64,000 nucleotides of DNA, from contig JAMPIV010012257.1 of assembly GCA_024509875.1 (NCBI GenBank), positions 310,001 to 374,000 on the forward strand. The letters are read 5' to 3'. Positions 48,136 to 59,505 of the stretch are shown one piece after another. The first letter of the stretch is position 1; every line of letters begins with the position of its first letter. The notes beneath the pieces were generated by a model. It saw only the letters and a list, made by a program, of their open reading frames with translations, was not told the DNA's origin and did not search any database. Origin of the DNA: Oreohelix idahoensis (Eukaryota; Mollusca; Gastropoda; Stylommatophora; Oreohelicidae). A program made the position numbers and the translations under genes.

Positions 48136-50644
48136 TGTCACATAGGTTATGGTCATTAAATTGCCTAGATCTTCTTCCTATTCTCTCACGCGCATCCTTT
48201 TATTTTATTATCTTTCCATACTTGTTTTTCCTGTATTTTTCGCATCACTCGGTTGCGAAAAATACTTTCTTCAGTATTCGCAAACTTTACCTGTTTCTTT
48301 CTCAAAACTGAGAATCGCGCTAGGACGATATTACGTAGATGTCAGGGCTGCAGGGCGTCAGAAGGCGTGATAAGTCGGTTCGCTGAACATAGGACGTAGA
48401 CAATCGTCTACATTCTCACCGAGCGCGCGAGCTTCTTCTCGGCATAAGTCCTGGTGAGGTGTGATACTTTACATCTGCACCGGTCAGTATTCAGACATTT
48501 GTCTGAAAAATCCCAAACTGACACGGCGCTCACTGTACGCCATGGTCAGCTGTAGTGTGAAAACTGCCCTGCATTGGAGACAGGTTGTCAGAGATTTCGC
48601 AACTGACACGCAGAAAGTGGCAGTTTACGACAGCCTCTTCTAGTTACGTAGTTGTTATGAGAAAGGGGAGATTATTTCGTTTGTGCGAAATAAACGTTCA
48701 TCTCTTTGTCTTGGTTTTCATATATACTAGAATGAGCTAGATTTCATTATCACTCAGTAACTTCGCAGTCAAGACTAGAACAAGCCTCGTTCGATTTCTA
48801 AAAATCTCTGTTAAAAGAGATGGCCTTTAGTTTGATCGAAGTGGTTTAGTTCTTAGGAATTCTGTGTTTGAGGTATCATATATTATTATCTAGTATATCT
48901 AGTATTTTGTGTAGTGTTTAAAAGTGCTAAATCGCTATTTATTTCTCTAGGTAGATCTGGTGCAGAGCGAATAATTTATAAGTCTGTATTAATTTCTAGT
49001 GACGTGTCTCAGTGGAAAGCAGGATAAATTATATTTCCAGCTTAAATTCAGTCGGCTATTACTAAATTTAATTTAACTGCTAAATAATCAGACGAGAACA
49101 TAATTTTCAAACTAACTTATAACTGCTAGACTAGATGTCTCATGAGTCGTGACGAGAATATATTTATATATATATATATCTCTAATTCATGATGATTAAT
49201 TTATGACTATAACTTATTTCACGGGAGGTGTTAAATGATAAGTTAAGGGTTACGCCCGCAGTTAAAATATAAGTATACCCTTAAACATAGGATGTATAAA
49301 TATTTCATATATATGTTTCTTTATACAGAGATTTCTGTGGTAACCTAACTATACCAGCGTTACGTACTGATGAACCTATCCTGTGAAGACTAAAAAAACT
49401 TTTCCCTTAAAGACTTGGTCGTAAGCTTTTCAAGAACTTTAACGTGAACTGAAATAACGGGGCCCAGTGTGCCTGAATTAGTCCTTCCAGAAACGATATT
49501 CTAAAGTACAGCCCTTGTGGCAAGTAACATTATTCATAGCATAAAACTTTCCGACATCTTTTTGACCAAATGTGTGGTGAACCCTGATTATCTGTTGAGA
49601 GAAGCTGTCCACCGGTCATTTTCCTAATTTAGGGAAACCTCGTGTTCTGACATTGTGTGCTCGCTTAACCCTAATTCTTACTTCGTGAGTCAAGATACAC
49701 TAACTTTAGTCTGAAATAGCTGACGCCTGAAGCTGATGCTCCCCGGAGAAATTTCTGAGAAAAACCAAAACCAGCAAACCACTCTGTAGAGCTGGGATCC
49801 GCTTCAGTGAACGACAGAACAGACAAAGGGTGTGAATGTTACCAAGGTTGCGCCAGACGGCAAGCTACATCACGTATGTAATTAGTACAGGGCCCTGATG
49901 AAAGAACCGAGTGAAAGTAGACGGTGTGAGGTATGTGAATTTCACCCATGTTTGTAATTCCATTTATGAAACTTGTTGTCAATGCAAGAATATTTTTTTG
50001 ACTTCCCTCAGGTTAAAACCTACTACATCTAAGTCGGTTCATATTTGTTTACGAGGAAAGAAAGAAAAATTATTAGACAAACTCATATGTATCATTGAAT
50101 CTCCTGGCTTTCACTTTACTCATAACGGGACTGTGGGCTTACCTTGAGGGGATGAGATCATATTGGGGTCTATCATTTCTTGTAGCAATTTCATTGATTA
50201 TTGTTTTGACCACGTGTATATGTTTATTTTCTTTTCTTGATGAATTTTATGTTTTGTGAGGAAATTTTTAGCTGATAAATAAAAACTTCCCTTTGAAACT
50301 AAAAAGCAGCGTGTTGGTCAGCTCGTTCAGAATATATATATGTAATCATTTTGATAGTCTTCCCACGTCTGTGTGTCTACCTGTTGACACTGGTGTGTGT
50401 GCACGTGAGTAGTATGTTCATTACATATTAGCATATGTTGTCAATAGTCTGTCCGACTCTTACATAAGTGTCGTAGAAGATAGGCCTGAGAGAGAGAGAG
50501 AAGAATCTTGTCTTTTTCCAGGGGACCGTTCTATTGAGTCGCTACCACTACACTCGTGGAAAGATCTATTTCTGTATTAACTGATTCTATCTATTCAGAA
50601 GGGACCAACCAAAGTCTTAATTCTCCTATCTAAAATCTACGACA
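48136..50644 (+). repeat. 3' LTR of the Gmr1-like element
   Basis: It starts TGTCACATAGG and ends ATCTACGACA, followed by the target duplication AAGAG. It is nearly identical to the 5' LTR. Confidence 0.95.
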
Positions 50645-50649
50645 AAGAG

Positions 50650-52466
50650 AAAGAGGACACCTTGGTGGACAGAAGAAGTCAAAGAGAAAATAAGAGAGAA
50701 GAAAATGGCATGGAAACAATACTTAGGAGCTAAAAACACAGCAGGACAAATAGAGAAATATAGAGAATATGTGATACTCAGAACAGAAGCAAAGAACAAG
50801 GTGCTAGCAGCAAAACAGAAGTCCTGGGAAGAATTTGGAGAAAAGCTAGAAAAGGATGCGCAAGAAAACCAGAAATTGTTCTATAAGACCCTAAAGAACA
50901 TGAGGAAGGAAAAACAATGCCCTCTTAAATTTATAAAGGACAAGCAAGGCAAATTGCTTACTGCCCCGAAGGAAGTAATGGAAAGATGGAAAGAATATTT
51001 CTCAGAACTCCTTGATGGTAAGCAAGGTAGAGCATCAGAAATGATAACCACTAGCACAGAAGAGGATACAAATGGTGATGAAGATGACATAAAGATGGAA
51101 GAACTGAAGGCAGCACTAGAGAAAATCAAGATGGGCAAAGCAGCAGGGCATGATGGTATAACACCAGAAATGGTTAAGTACATGGGAGCATCAGGCGACC
51201 TATTACTCCTAAGGGTCCTACAGGCAGCATGGTGCAACAAGGCCATACCAAAGGATTGGGAGATTGCCATCATAACACCGATTTTCAAAAAGGGTGACAA
51301 TCGGCAATGTGGAAACCACAGAGGTATATCCCTTCTCAGTGTCCCTGGTTAAATCTACTCTAGAATCCTAGAGCAGAGACTCCGATGCCTAGCTGAGCCA
51401 CAATTGGATGAAGCCCAGTGCGGATTCCGAGCAAACCGAAGTACTCAAGACCTAATCTTCACACTCAGACAGCTGAGTGAAAAGGCCCTTGAGTACAAGA
51501 GTGAGATCCATCTTTGTTTCGTAGATCTGGAAAAGGCGTTTGACAGGGTCCCCTGGAGCAAACTTTGGGACTGTTTGGCAAGGAAGAACATTCCAGCACC
51601 TCTGATTCATGCTATACAGAGCTTCTACAAGTCTTGCAGAAATTATGTGAGGACAGCAAACTATAAGTCAGAAGAGTTCAGGACCACCACTGGTGTAAGA
51701 CAAGGCGATATCCTGTCACCTTATCTTTTCATACTCCTCATGGACGATGTCATCAAGGCATGTAAGGAGAAAACAAGAAAGTATTCAGTGGGGTACTGGA
51801 AGATGAGACAGGTCTGTATTTCCGAGCTAACATTTGCTGATGATGTTGTCCTGATTGCTAAATCAGAGACACATCTCCAATCCAACCTGCAAGTCTGGAA
51901 GGAAGAGCTGGAGAAGAGAGGGATGGTCATAAGCAGCTCTAAAACAAAATCCATGGTGATATCACGAGAAGAAAGAAAACATCAGATTAAGTTGGGAGAA
52001 CAGGTCCTGGAGCAGGTCGACCACTTTAAATATCTCGGAGCTATTATAGACCGAAAGGGGGGCATCAAAGAAGAGTTGGCCACTCGAAAAGCAGCGGCTG
52101 GGAGACTTTATCAGGCCATAAATCGAGGATTCCTCAGCAAGAAAGAGGTTGGTAAGAAAACGAAGATGGCTGTATACCGCTCCACCTATGTCCCAGTCTT
52201 GACATATGGATGCGAGTCATGGGCAATGACTACAACCTACAAAAGCCAGATCCAAACCTCAGAAATGAGGTATCTGAGGAAGGTGGTTGAAGTAACAAGA
52301 AGAGACATGGTCCGCAACCAGACGATACGTCAAGGCCTAAAATCCCACCCGTTGCAGACCCAAATAGAACAGTCCCAACTAAGATGGTTTGGCCATGTCT
52401 GCAGAATGGGAGAAGATCGGCTACCACGACAAGCATGGGAAACAAAGAGCCAGGGATCCAGACCTC
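50650..52466 (+). pseudogene. RTE LINE ORF, segment 3: reverse transcriptase
   Basis: The frame continues in phase from 41697. Motifs include RTPWWTEEVKEKI, KAAGHDGITPEMVKYMG, AIITPIFKKGD, AQCGFRANRST, LCFVDLEKAFDRVPW, TTGVRQGDILSPYLF, the catalytic FADDVVLIA, DHFKYLGAIIDRKG, LTYGCESWAM and LRWFGHVCRMG. Together they form a complete LINE reverse transcriptase with the RTE-type C-terminal motif. One in-frame TAA at 51350-51352 stands where related proteins have Lys after SVPG (AAA to TAA would explain it). The solo LTR interrupts the frame at 52466. Confidence 0.92.
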
Positions 52467-54885
52467 TGTGGTGAAGTGAGATGTTATAAATATTTATAGG
52501 GGACTTAGTGTACTGACTGAGATCAGCTGTGAAGGTATATATATCTAATAAGAGTAGTGTATTATATATAACCTTGCTTGCTGCCACATATGTATACCTC
52601 AGTCAGAATTATTCTGGAATAGTGTGATGACTACGTTGTATGTCTAGGGTATGTGTATGATGAAGTGTAAGTCATAACAACAACAGACAGATAAACAATT
52701 TAATTTATTCCACCACACTTGACAACACTGTGACACTCACATACATATAACACTCTAAAAGATATCTTAAAGGAGTCACTGATAACTTTTCAAATAACAA
52801 TATGTATTCATTGCTGTTATGAATGAATATGTGTCCTGATTCAAATACAAAGGGAACCAGGAATCACAATCAATTTTAATTACAAGTTATATGTACAGAA
52901 TTTCTCAATATGAATATTGTAGTGACATATATTATTAAAAGTATCCTATGTGTGTCAGTTGTGTAGTAGTAATATGAGGTAATACTGGTTTTGTTTTGTT
53001 CAAGCTCTGTTGGTATTTGTCATCATGACTTCAATAGTTTGTCTTTAGGGGAGCTAGTATTGGAGATGTTCTCAGTTCCTGATATTAAAACAATTTAATT
53101 CCCCTCTTAAGTTTATGTTACAATGTTATTTTAAGATGGGGTACATAATTTTGAGCTCAGCTGGCCACATCAGCTTATCTTGTGTGATGGCGGCAGGAAA
53201 AGACTTCTCTGCTCGATTTCTCCCCTGGGCTCTGGAGACACCTCACTGATAGCTAAATGGACCAAGGAGTATGCTGTCCGACTCTGGATTCAGCAAAGCT
53301 CTGACCAGGTGCTGCTCAATACCATCAAGACCACGGTCCCTGAAAACAAGAAGGATGTACCTTCTACTTCATAACTAATTTATACTCTCTTTTTACACTG
53401 AGCACAATACATCACAAACATTGAGTTCAGAGCGTTAGGCCAACTGTCAGCTTCATCTGAAATACTTTATACCAGTATTTACCTCCTTAATGGTTACTAC
53501 GCCTCTGCACTTCCAGCATTATTTCTGTCTAATCAATAATCTAGGTGTCAGTGTACTGTTTGGCCATTCCATGCAGTTTTACTTTCCTCCGACACCTTCT
53601 GTTCAGGCTGGAGCATTATAGGCTTTACATCATGTTTGCTACTGAACTACACATATATACAGGCATAAATTAACAATTCACATTCAATTTTCATTAAAAG
53701 ATACTGAATGTTTCAAGCTTACCACAATTCATGGAAACAAACACAGATACGTTGATTAGCAATGAATTCTGGCACAACTACTGGCACAAATTCCCATCTG
53801 CTTATGTTCCAGGCTTTTATTTAGCAAAAATATGAGCTGGCTTCAACGCACTGTTGCTTTATCAAGCTTATTTGACTAGTGGTCTCGAACTAACGCTCCT
53901 AAGTGAGTATATCAGCGAGTCTGGCCAATGGAGCCACGTTTCGACAAGTGTTTGAAAAAATTTTAACTTCCTACGTCTCCCCTAACAACCAAAGATAGTA
54001 TTTATAGTCCGACCAATCGTGTTTAGTCTTATATTTGTTGCGCTCCAATCAATTTGGAGTTTACATGGTAGGCTATTTCTGTACGTAAGGTTTTTTTCAA
54101 ACACGTTATAAAAAAATTTTATGAGCAGAAATGATTTCATGCTGTCAGGCATCCCCAATATTTTATTTTGGTTATAACTTGTTAATTCCTAGACTATTTG
54201 CGTAACGTTTTACATATTCTTTGTCAGCAAACCCTAAGGAACCCAAATATACAAATTTAAAAGAGCTAAGTGGCTGCGTTCAAAATATGCAATTTCTTCG
54301 ACCTCCTGTTTCGAAGATGTGCTGTCTGGGTACTGTAATGTTTTCAAACGTAAACCCATCTAATGTCATCTTTCCTTATAAGCGTTTTTCAGGATTTAAA
54401 AACCTAACTCTGGGAAGGGTAGTGAATTTATCACTGTCCGTCTGAAAAAGTTAGTGCATGTGGCCTTACACGCGTGATAGTAGTAATTGTGTATCGCGCG
54501 ACGCGTGTTTTGTGTTGCACGTGTTCGGCTTTATGCCTCTCCCTTCTCTCTATCCTTTAGTCCATCTGTCTTTAGTTACGCCGTGTATAAAATGGAATGA
54601 ATGAAATATTTAAATTAGGTCATTGATCAGCTTGGTATCTCAATGTTTTTCCAAGAAATACAGCACACGTTTCATTGAAGAAAGCGGGTAATAATATAGT
54701 AGGCTTTTACTATCAACGTGAAAGCGTTACAATTTGCAGACGAAGCATAAAACAAAGGGGATTTCGAGTACTGTCATTGTGACAGCACTGTTCTTTTACC
54801 ATTGCTCTTTTCTTTATTAGATTTATTTGTTAGGCTTTATATTTACCTTTTAATTTATATATGTGGATTAGAATATTCCACGACA
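52467..54885 (-). mobile_element. Solo LTR of the array family (minus strand)
   Basis: Read on the minus strand it starts TGTCGTGG and ends TTCACCACA, like the array LTRs at 20-36 kb, and aligns with them along its whole 2419 bp. The duplication ACCTC flanks it (52462-52466 and 54886-54890). No internal region is present, so LTR-LTR recombination removed it. It is more diverged than the array LTRs are from each other and has only a short AT stretch where they have TA tracts. Confidence 0.93.
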
Positions 54886-54890
54886 ACCTC

Positions 54891-55051
54891 CAGGACGACT
54901 CACAGTCCGTTTGGAGGACAACATTAGACAATCTTTGAAGTACCGAGGACTAGAATGGAACCAGACCAGGAAGAAGACAGCTGATAGAATAGTCTGGCGC
55001 TCTCTCTTCCAAACCTCTACACCTCACGGTAGAAGAGGAACGACTAAGTAA
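54891..55051 (+). pseudogene. RTE LINE ORF, segment 4: C-terminus
   Basis: In phase with the reverse transcriptase across the solo LTR, this encodes the final 50 or so residues (LEDNIRQSLKYRGLEWNQ, then FQTSTPHGRRGTTK) and the stop at 55049-55051. The (TAAG)n tail follows at once. Confidence 0.85.
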
Positions 55052-55069
55052 GTAAGTAGAAACCACAGG

Positions 55070-56174
55070 TGTCTAGCTTATCTTATCGCTTTTAACACGT
55101 GATATAAACATTAGTCATTTATAAAATTACACAAAATGGATAGAAGTAAACTGTATTCCGTCAATTATCAATAGCTTAGCGTATTTATTAGTTAATTAAA
55201 ACCATCTGGAATAAAAATAGCTATGCGTTATTTAGTACACGATTTTTAGCACTTAGAAGATCCCAGTGAATTCTAATGATAAACTTAACACACAAAATCA
55301 CGAAAAATGCTAATATCTATTACCGCAAACAGAAATGAATTAATCTCCATGGAATTCTAATACTACACTTCCACCATGGCTCTTAGAATCGCGAGCTAGA
55401 TTTTCCAAAATTTTCTGAGGCGACTAGATAACTGATTTTAGGAGATGGGGCATTTATACAAGAATAGCGTTGTTTCACTGAAAGATGACGAAAGTCACAC
55501 CTTGGGCAATCAGGGGAAGTCAACGGGGTTTTCTTCCGAGATAATGAATTTCCTCCGTTCGCTCTGTTCGCCGTTGAATCGACAACAAAGGGTTCTGATC
55601 TCGGCGATTGTCTCCCTGTATGTACAACATCACAGGATTCCCTCGAGCTTGTAGAGAACTACAAAGCAGTTTTACCTTCCACGTGTTTTGTGCCCGTGCA
55701 TTCTGTCAGTTGTCGTAATACTGACAGCTCTGCTCGCATGGGAGCTTCAGGCAAACGCACTTGGTTCGTCCTCTTGAAAGGAATGACAGTTACGCATCTA
55801 GGTAGACGCTAGTCAGCGCATGAAATAAGAAAAATCGACGTGGCTAAAACATGAGTTAGACAGATAGCGAAAATGCATGGATTTTGCGTAACAAAACGTG
55901 CATACTAATGAGGAAACGGAGGTGGGAAGCGAAGGCGGACGGATTCATGTTGTCTATTTACATAACATGGCACAATGCTTGAATCGAAAACCAATAATCG
56001 ATCCTACCTGAGATGCTTCACTGTATCAGCAGCATATACATTATGTATACAGAAGATAAAAAATGCAGTCCCATCGCAGAGACTGCCGTAGGTGGTGTGA
56101 CGTGTTAGAGACTTCACCTATAATAGGTCTCTGTTTTATGAAAAGTGGAGATGACCAGTTTCCTTACTTGCTGC
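55070..56174. other. No gene or element recognised
   Basis: AT-rich DNA right of the LINE target duplication. A 69-codon frame at 55445-55654 has no recognised domain. Confidence 0.5.
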
Positions 56175-56757
56175 CAGTGTTTCTTAACGAGGGGTGCATG
56201 CATCCTCGGGGGGTGCGAGACCTATCTTCTGGGGGTTACGAGACATGCCATATATTTTAGAAGGTCAACCATCATAAATACTGTATAATACATAGAGCTA
56301 AAACGTATTTGTACAAAATAGAACACGGACAGCGTGAATTAAATACCGAACCATAGCCGCATTTTGTGAATAACATTTTCTCACACTTTACTTTTATCTC
56401 TTCTCCACGAGTGTTAGATCGACAGAGTGGTGAGAGTTAGAGCTCTGGTCTCTCGTAACAAAGATGCCGGGTTCGACTCACCGTATCGTCACGCTCCAGC
56501 CTACCCAGCTGTAAATGAGTACCTCTCTGGAGTTATAGAAGGAAAAGGCAGCGTGGAAGGGAACTGGTCACCCCACCTCTCGATGCTGGACTTAGTATAG
56601 TGAAGTCTCTAACACTTCACTCCCGTCCGGCAGTATCTGCTACATTCTCTTCCACATCTCTGGCATGTTGTGCGACCTAGAAGATTATGGGTTGTGAGGC
56701 ATCTTCTTAAGACGCTTTAAAAGAGGTGCGAGACCTCTAAAAGGCTAAGAAACATTG
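56175..56757. mobile_element. Possible hAT-type MITE containing a SINE
   Basis: The left end CAGTGTTTCTTAAC and the reverse complement of the right end CAATGTTTCTTAGC match at 12 of 14 positions. They resemble the CAGTGGTTCTCAACC termini common in Buster/Charlie-type hAT elements. GGGGTGCGAGACCT-like text occurs near both ends. The flanking octamers do not match. The SINE at 56420-56650 lies inside. Confidence 0.4.
56420..56650 (+). mobile_element. tRNA-derived SINE
   Basis: The head has an A-box-like GAGTGGTGAGAGTTAGAGC and a B-box-like GCCGGGTTCGACTCACC. The body contains CACGCTCCAGCCTACC, CAGCTGTAAATGAGTACC, GGCAGCG and a CTCTAACACTTCACTCCC segment. The order is the same as in the copies at 57345-57590 and, reversed, 17310-17502. 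The ends are approximate. Confidence 0.75.
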
Positions 56758-56773
56758 CTCTGACGTAAGAGCA

Positions 56774-56882
56774 AAGTAAGTACCCATTTTTACAGCTGAG
56801 TAGACTGGAACATGGCACGACCAGGTTTCGAACCCGGCCCTTTACCTAAAGAAGTAATTCTGCTAATACTCTGCCACTCGAA
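56774..56882 (-). mobile_element. tRNA-derived SINE, head fragment (minus strand)
   Basis: On the minus strand GAGTGGCAGAGTATTAGC (A-box region) leads to GCCGGGTTCGAAACCTGG (B box), then CAGTCTACTCAGCTGTAAAA. This is the first third of the SINE family seen on either side, in reverse orientation. Confidence 0.7.
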
Positions 56883-57344
56883 ATCTCACAAAGAAAGTAT
56901 TTTCGAGTTACACTGTTTCCACTTAAAAACATCTCTCTTTCCCAAGCGCCGTAAAATGAACTGTCTGTCGTTAACTGGGGAACGCCGGGTCTGTACAACA
57001 GAACCTTGTAATGCTAAATGTCCGTTGTAATGTCCGTTTTATAACCGAGACACATTTATGCTAGTGGGAACTTTGTCAAGCAACGGAGGTGTATTTAATC
57101 TACAAAGGCTAAAATGTCAATTTTGTCTCTTCAGTGCAGAACTTAATGATGCGAACACGAGATTCATATCTCACATGTTTAACTACCTGTTCATGTTCAG
57201 TGCTTCCAAAAAGGTATCGCTTAGTGATCTTGAGATGCGGCACTACGCATTACGCTATTACCATTTTCACGTTTGGAACGGATTCACAGAGAGGTAGAAG
57301 GAACAGGGGGAAAATTTTCCATTTATTTCCAAACTTCTAAATCA

Positions 57345-57590
57345 GGGAGTGCGCCCGTTTGGCAGAATGGTTATAGCGATGGGATGGCTTCTCGCAGCAG
57401 AAGTACCGGGTTCGAAACACGGAAGAGTCACGCTACAGTCTACCCAGCTGTAAGTTGGTACCTGACTCAGCTCTTGAGTTAGGGAAGGCAAAGGCAGCGA
57501 GGTCATCCGGTGTCTAGATGCTAGACCTAGAATTGTGAAGTCTCTGACACTTTACTCCCCAACGGCAGTATTTACTACGGGGCTACATTT
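57345..57590 (+). mobile_element. tRNA-derived SINE
   Basis: It has an A-box-like TGGCAGAATGGTTATAGCG and a B-box-like ACCGGGTTCGAAACACGG. The same body follows as in the 56420 copy (CAGTCTACCCAGCTGTAAG, AAGGCAAAGGCAGCG, GAAGTCTCTGACACTTTACTC). No target duplication was established. Confidence 0.75.
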
Positions 57591-57599
57591 ACTTTAGAT

Positions 57600-59505
57600 C
57601 AAGGATTATTAAACCTTCTTTTTCGGTCCCCGTAACAACCTTCCCGTATCCACTATTCAATAAAAGAAGAAATACATTTACCATGCATATGAACATAAGG
57701 AAAATAAATACCCATTCAATGTTTCATAAAATAACATATTCATAAATACGTTTAGTATCATAAAGTTAATACAGACATCCCACGAAAAGAAGAAATCATC
57801 ACAGCAATCAAAGGGTTAAAGAATGGAAAAGCTCCTGGTCATGATAACTTAAATGCAGAGCTATTTAAGACAGACCCTGAGCTAGCAGCAGAACTATTAG
57901 AACCACTATTTGCACAAGTCTCGAAAACAGGGACAACACTAACAGAGTGGAACAAAGGAATAATTGTGAAATTGCCTAAGAAGGGGAGATATTGCAGACT
58001 GCAATAATTGGAGAGGAATCACTCTTCTCTCAGTTCCATGCAAAATACTAGGCAGGATAATTATACAGAGAATTTCAAAAGCAGTAGACCACAAACTGAG
58101 GAAAGAACAAGCAGGATTTAGAAAGAACAGAAGATGTGTAGATCATATATTTACCCTCAGGAACATTATTGAGCAGTGCTCAGAATGGCAAAGACAGCTG
58201 TACATTAGTTTCGTTGATTTTTAAAAGGCTTTTGACAGTATACATAGGGACAGTTTATGAAAAATACTGAGGGCTTATGGAATACCAAGCTGCATAGTGT
58301 CAATCATAAAAAGCCTATATGCCAAATTTACGTGTAGCGTTGGGCAGAGCAACCTAACCTTTGAGGTGAAGACAGGAGTACGACAGGGATGCCCCTTATC
58401 AACCACTCTATTTTTAACAGTCATAGACTGGGTGATGCGCCAGACAACAGAGGGCAGTCCAAGAGGAATAAGATGGACAACATTTTCTACATTGGAAGAT
58501 CTGGAATATGCAGATGACATTGCACTACTAGCACATTCACATCAACACATCCAGGAAAAAACGGATAGACTTAAAAAGTATAGTCAGCAGGTGGGCTTGA
58601 ACATCAATCTAAAGAAGTCAGAGGTCATGACGCTCAATGTGAGCAACCCTGAGTCCATATCAGTAAGGAATCAGCAACTGGAACAGACAGACACCTTCAC
58701 ATACCTAGGATGCATAGTAACACCAGACGGCGGAGCAAGCAAAGACGTCAACAACAGAATGAACAAAGCAAGACCAGCCTTTTTAGTCTAAACAACATCT
58801 GGAAGTCCTCTCAGTACAGCACAAGCACAAAATTAAGATTATATCAGAGCTGTGTGCTTTCTGTGCTTCTCTATGGTGCGGAATGGTTGAGAGTTACAGA
58901 GAAGGAAATGTCGAAATTGTCCTCTTTTCACACAACATGCGTAAGAAACATTCACTGAATCTTTTGGCCGAATACCATCACCAACCAAGATCTGCTCACT
59001 CGGAGCAAGCAAGAGGACATGCACACCATCATAGCTGGCAGACGCTGGAGCTGGGTTGGCCATGTCCTCAGAAGAGATCCTGATGCTATCACAAGAACAG
59101 CTATGCTATGGACCCCTGAAGGAAAACGAAAGAGAGGCCGACCAAAAACAACTTGGCGGAGGACTGTGGAGTCTGAGATTTAGGGAATGAACCAGAGTTG
59201 GGGCACTGTACGAAGGATGGCCGCCGATCGAGCAAAGTAGAATCAATTTGTTGTTGCCCTACAAGACGCAACCAGGCGTGATGGCCACTGACTGCTTTGA
59301 CGGTCGGCGGCTAAGGATCAAAGAATAAGCGTGAGAACATGACTTACTGTTCTCTCTCCAATTCATAATTTTTTATTTTCCACAAACACTACTACTTTAT
59401 GAATATTTCATATAATAATATACTTATTTACCAAATATGCCCCAACCCCCTTATTAGCTTCCCGTACCCCATGGAGGTACGTGAAAACCAGGTTTTGAAC
59501 CCCTG
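57600..59505. mobile_element. Possible hAT-type MITE interrupted by a LINE
   Basis: The left end CAAGGATTATTAAACCTTC and the reverse complement of the right end CAGGGGTTCAAAACCTGG are imperfect inverted termini. Inside them CCCGTAACAACCTTCCCGTA pairs roughly with TACGGGAAGC. Flanking octamers CTTTAGAT and GTCTAGAC agree at 5 of 8 positions and share a TAGA core. The LINE at 57765-59324 appears inserted within it. Confidence 0.4.
57765..59324 (+). pseudogene. Decayed LINE reverse transcriptase
   Basis: A 5'-truncated LINE starts at the reverse transcriptase linker (EEIITAIKGLKNGKAPGHDN). Motifs recoverable across frames are IIVKLPKKG, NWRGITLLSVPCKIL, EQAGFRKNR, FVDF-KAFDSI, TGVRQGCPLSTTLF, the catalytic YADDIALLAHS near 58508, FTYLGCIVTPDGG, VLLYGAE, GHVLRRDPDAITRTA and KRKRGRPKTTWRRTVE. 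Damage includes a frameshift near 57985, a TAA in the FVDF motif near 58221, a TGA near 58258, and a frameshift near 58770. The endonuclease is absent. The tail motif resembles that of RTE-like endonuclease-reverse transcriptases. Confidence 0.85.

Larger units (their letters stand above)
41698..50644 (+). mobile_element. Gmr1-like LTR retrotransposon lacking reverse transcriptase
   Basis: The 8.9-kb element has LTRs of 2526 bp (41698-44223) and 2509 bp (48136-50644), a perfect 5-bp duplication AAGAG (41693-41697 and 50645-50649), a primer-binding site at 44226, a polypurine tract at 48121 and one 998-codon ORF. The LTRs differ by roughly a dozen substitutions and a few short indels by eye, so the insertion is young. 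The ORF carries Gag, protease and integrase. No reverse transcriptase or RNase H is present on either strand of the internal region. Its integrase tail matches that of the array family, in which reverse transcriptase follows integrase. Confidence 0.93.
38553..55056 (+). mobile_element. Full-length RTE-type LINE split by three nested insertions
   Basis: Both ends are defined by the 13-bp duplication TAGAAACCACAGG (38540-38552 and 55057-55069). The 3' end is a (TAAG)n tail. Inside lie a reverse-strand LINE (39599-41546, duplication TTAAGACCAGAT), an LTR retrotransposon (41698-50644, duplication AAGAG) and a reverse-strand solo LTR (52467-54885, duplication ACCTC). Leaving these out, with one copy of each duplication, gives about 3.17 kb and one continuous endonuclease-reverse transcriptase frame of about 1,011 codons. 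Size, single ORF and short tandem tail fit the RTE clade. Only one nonsense codon (51350-51352) was seen. Confidence 0.93.
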
